Shown piece after piece: positions 63,266 through 64,000 of a DNA stretch of 64,000 nucleotides; the first letter of the stretch is position 1, and each line of letters starts with the position of its first letter. The stretch comes from an uncultured Polaribacter sp. GTDB taxonomy: Bacteria > Bacteroidota > Bacteroidia > Flavobacteriales > Flavobacteriaceae. The position numbers were made by a program, and so were the translations under genes. The DNA is taken from the NCBI RefSeq assembly GCF_947495205.1, contig NZ_CANLXV010000001.1:248001-312000 (forward strand), written 5' to 3'. Below the pieces are notes generated by a model. It did not search any database. It was not told the DNA's origin and saw only the letters and a list, made by a program, of their open reading frames with translations.

Positions 63266-63547
63266 ATGTTAATTATAACTAAAAATTTAAATTTTAGAAA
63301 AAAACTATTAATTGGTGCTTTTGCTATTTGTGCAATTGGATTTGATTTAAATTATGAATCTGTAAACTCATCAGATAATATACAGGAAGCGAGATTTCTT
63401 GGTATTGGAGTAAAAAAAGATAAAGGATCATGTTTTAGTCCAACAGGTTTAGGAGGTGATGAAATTAGACTTGTTACAAAAAGTTTCACCGTTTTCGGTA
63501 TTCGAGTAGGAAAACATTGGGATGGTGGAACAGAAAAATGTGAGTAA
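63266..63547 (+). CDS. Small exported cysteine-containing peptide (hypothetical)
   Basis: A 93-residue protein with a basic N-terminus and a hydrophobic segment (KKLLIGAFAICAIGFDLNY) then NSSDNIQEARFLGIG. The C-terminal half has two cysteines (GSCFSPTGLGGDE, GGTEKCE). The layout recalls NVEALA-like short exported proteins of Bacteroidota, but the motif itself is absent, so that link is weak. It follows junction 3 and its conserved leader. The start at 63266 is the only ATG before the hydrophobic segment in a sensible position. Confidence 0.65.
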   Translation: MLIITKNLNFRKKLLIGAFAICAIGFDLNYESVNSSDNIQEARFLGIGVKKDKGSCFSPTGLGGDEIRLVTKSFTVFGIRVGKHWDGGTEKCE

Positions 63548-63562
63548 AAAGTACTTTAAACC

Positions 63563-63589
63563 AACCACCTAAGTTTGTCTTGGGTGGTT
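63563..63589 (+). terminator. Intrinsic terminator after the small exported peptide gene
   Basis: Stem AACCACCTAAG/CTTGGGTGGTT with one mismatch and a 5-base loop, followed by AATTTAATAT, 15 bp after the stop codon. Confidence 0.72.
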
Positions 63590-63609
63590 AATTTAATATA
63601 TTATAAATT

Positions 63610-64000
63610 ATGAAAATAAATATAACAATAATGTTTTTTTTATGTCAACTTACTAACCTTTATAGTCAAAAAGTAGAAGGTGTTTTAATTGATGAACTTA
63701 CTTTAGAAAAAATATCGTTCGCTAATATTATGAATGTTAATAATAAATTATATACTTATTCAGATGTAGATGGTCGCTTTTCATTAAAAGCAATAAATAA
63801 TGATACGATAGTTATAAGCCATATAAATTATTATGAAAAAAAAATCATCAAAAAAAACAACAATAGTGACACTACATTTATTTTAAAACCTAAATTTCAT
63901 GAATTAGAAGAAATTATTATAAGTTCCAGTGAAAATAAAGTAGAAAAAATTGGATACAAGAAAGGGAGACATACATTTCCTTTATCACTAAATGTAAATT
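63610..64000 (+). CDS. CarboxypepD_reg-like exported protein (partial)
   Basis: The reading frame starts at ATG 63610 and is open to the window end (130 codons). A signal peptide (MKINITIMFFLCQLTNLYSQ) is followed by KVEGVLIDELTLEKISFANI and YTYSDVDGRFSLKA, the pattern of the carboxypeptidase-regulatory-like beta-sandwich found at the N-terminus of many Bacteroidota outer-membrane receptors and surface proteins. The rest is outside the window, so TonB-dependent receptor or stand-alone surface protein cannot be distinguished. It lies 62 bp after the small peptide gene. Confidence 0.8.
   Translation, partial: MKINITIMFFLCQLTNLYSQKVEGVLIDELTLEKISFANIMNVNNKLYTYSDVDGRFSLKAINNDTIVISHINYYEKKIIKKNNNSDTTFILKPKFHELEEIIISSSENKVEKIGYKKGRHTFPLSLNVN

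Overview
The window is a chromosomal segment from a low-G+C marine-type member of the Flavobacteriaceae (Bacteroidota), plausibly close to Polaribacter or Tenacibaculum. The evidence is the very A+T-rich DNA, the near absence of Shine-Dalgarno sequences, TAnnTTTG-type promoter boxes, type IX secretion C-terminal domains, flavobacterial families (TIGR04283 glycosyltransferase, DUF4175, GIN-domain proteins, four-helix-bundle proteins) and core genes of flavobacterial type (recA, gltX, mnmG, pheS, panB, rnr). I saw no tRNA, rRNA, CRISPR array or prophage.

Layout. 1-4.4 kb (minus strand) is a lipid/polyketide operon: FAD oxidoreductase, methyltransferase, type III polyketide synthase, FabZ-like dehydratase and the start of a ketoacyl-ACP synthase. 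A RAYT transposase with a palindromic repeat on each side sits inside it. 4.6-14.1 kb holds dinB, a large DUF285/T9SS surface protein, a hydrolase, two LysE-like exporters, gdhA and pheS. 14.1-19.1 kb is dominated by three arrays of about 17 compound hairpin units. They surround a GIY-YIG nuclease gene and a frameshifted, compositionally foreign VCBS/T9SS gene. 19.2-33.4 kb is housekeeping and metabolism: NhaC antiporter, glpD, gpsA, dut, recA, rpiB and others.

33.5-34.0 kb is an A+T-rich gap with seven matches to TTATNAACA, a candidate DnaA-box cluster and therefore a candidate replication origin. About 13 kb further on, mnmG is flanked by three parS-like sites, one of them 15/16 identical to the classical ParB site. 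The two signals together suggest an origin-proximal segment. Between and around them lie rnr, tatA, an SPFH protein, gltX, DUF4175-ybeY, mnmG, a hydroxyacid dehydrogenase, panB, and an ECF sigma factor with a zinc-finger partner.

57.05-63.6 kb is accessory. Unrelated genes for exported proteins (an M43-like metalloprotease, three lipoproteins, a small cysteine-containing exported peptide) are separated by near-identical junction blocks. The two complete blocks each hold a long hairpin just after the stop codon, a 31-codon antisense remnant matching the C-terminus of MutS, ATCCCT palindromes and an 11-bp inverted repeat at the ends, followed by a conserved leader hairpin before the next start codon. 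The left edge carries a 25-codon remnant of a SpoU/TrmH-type RNA methyltransferase. This integron-like cassette array, with no recombinase gene in view, is the strongest candidate here for an undescribed system.
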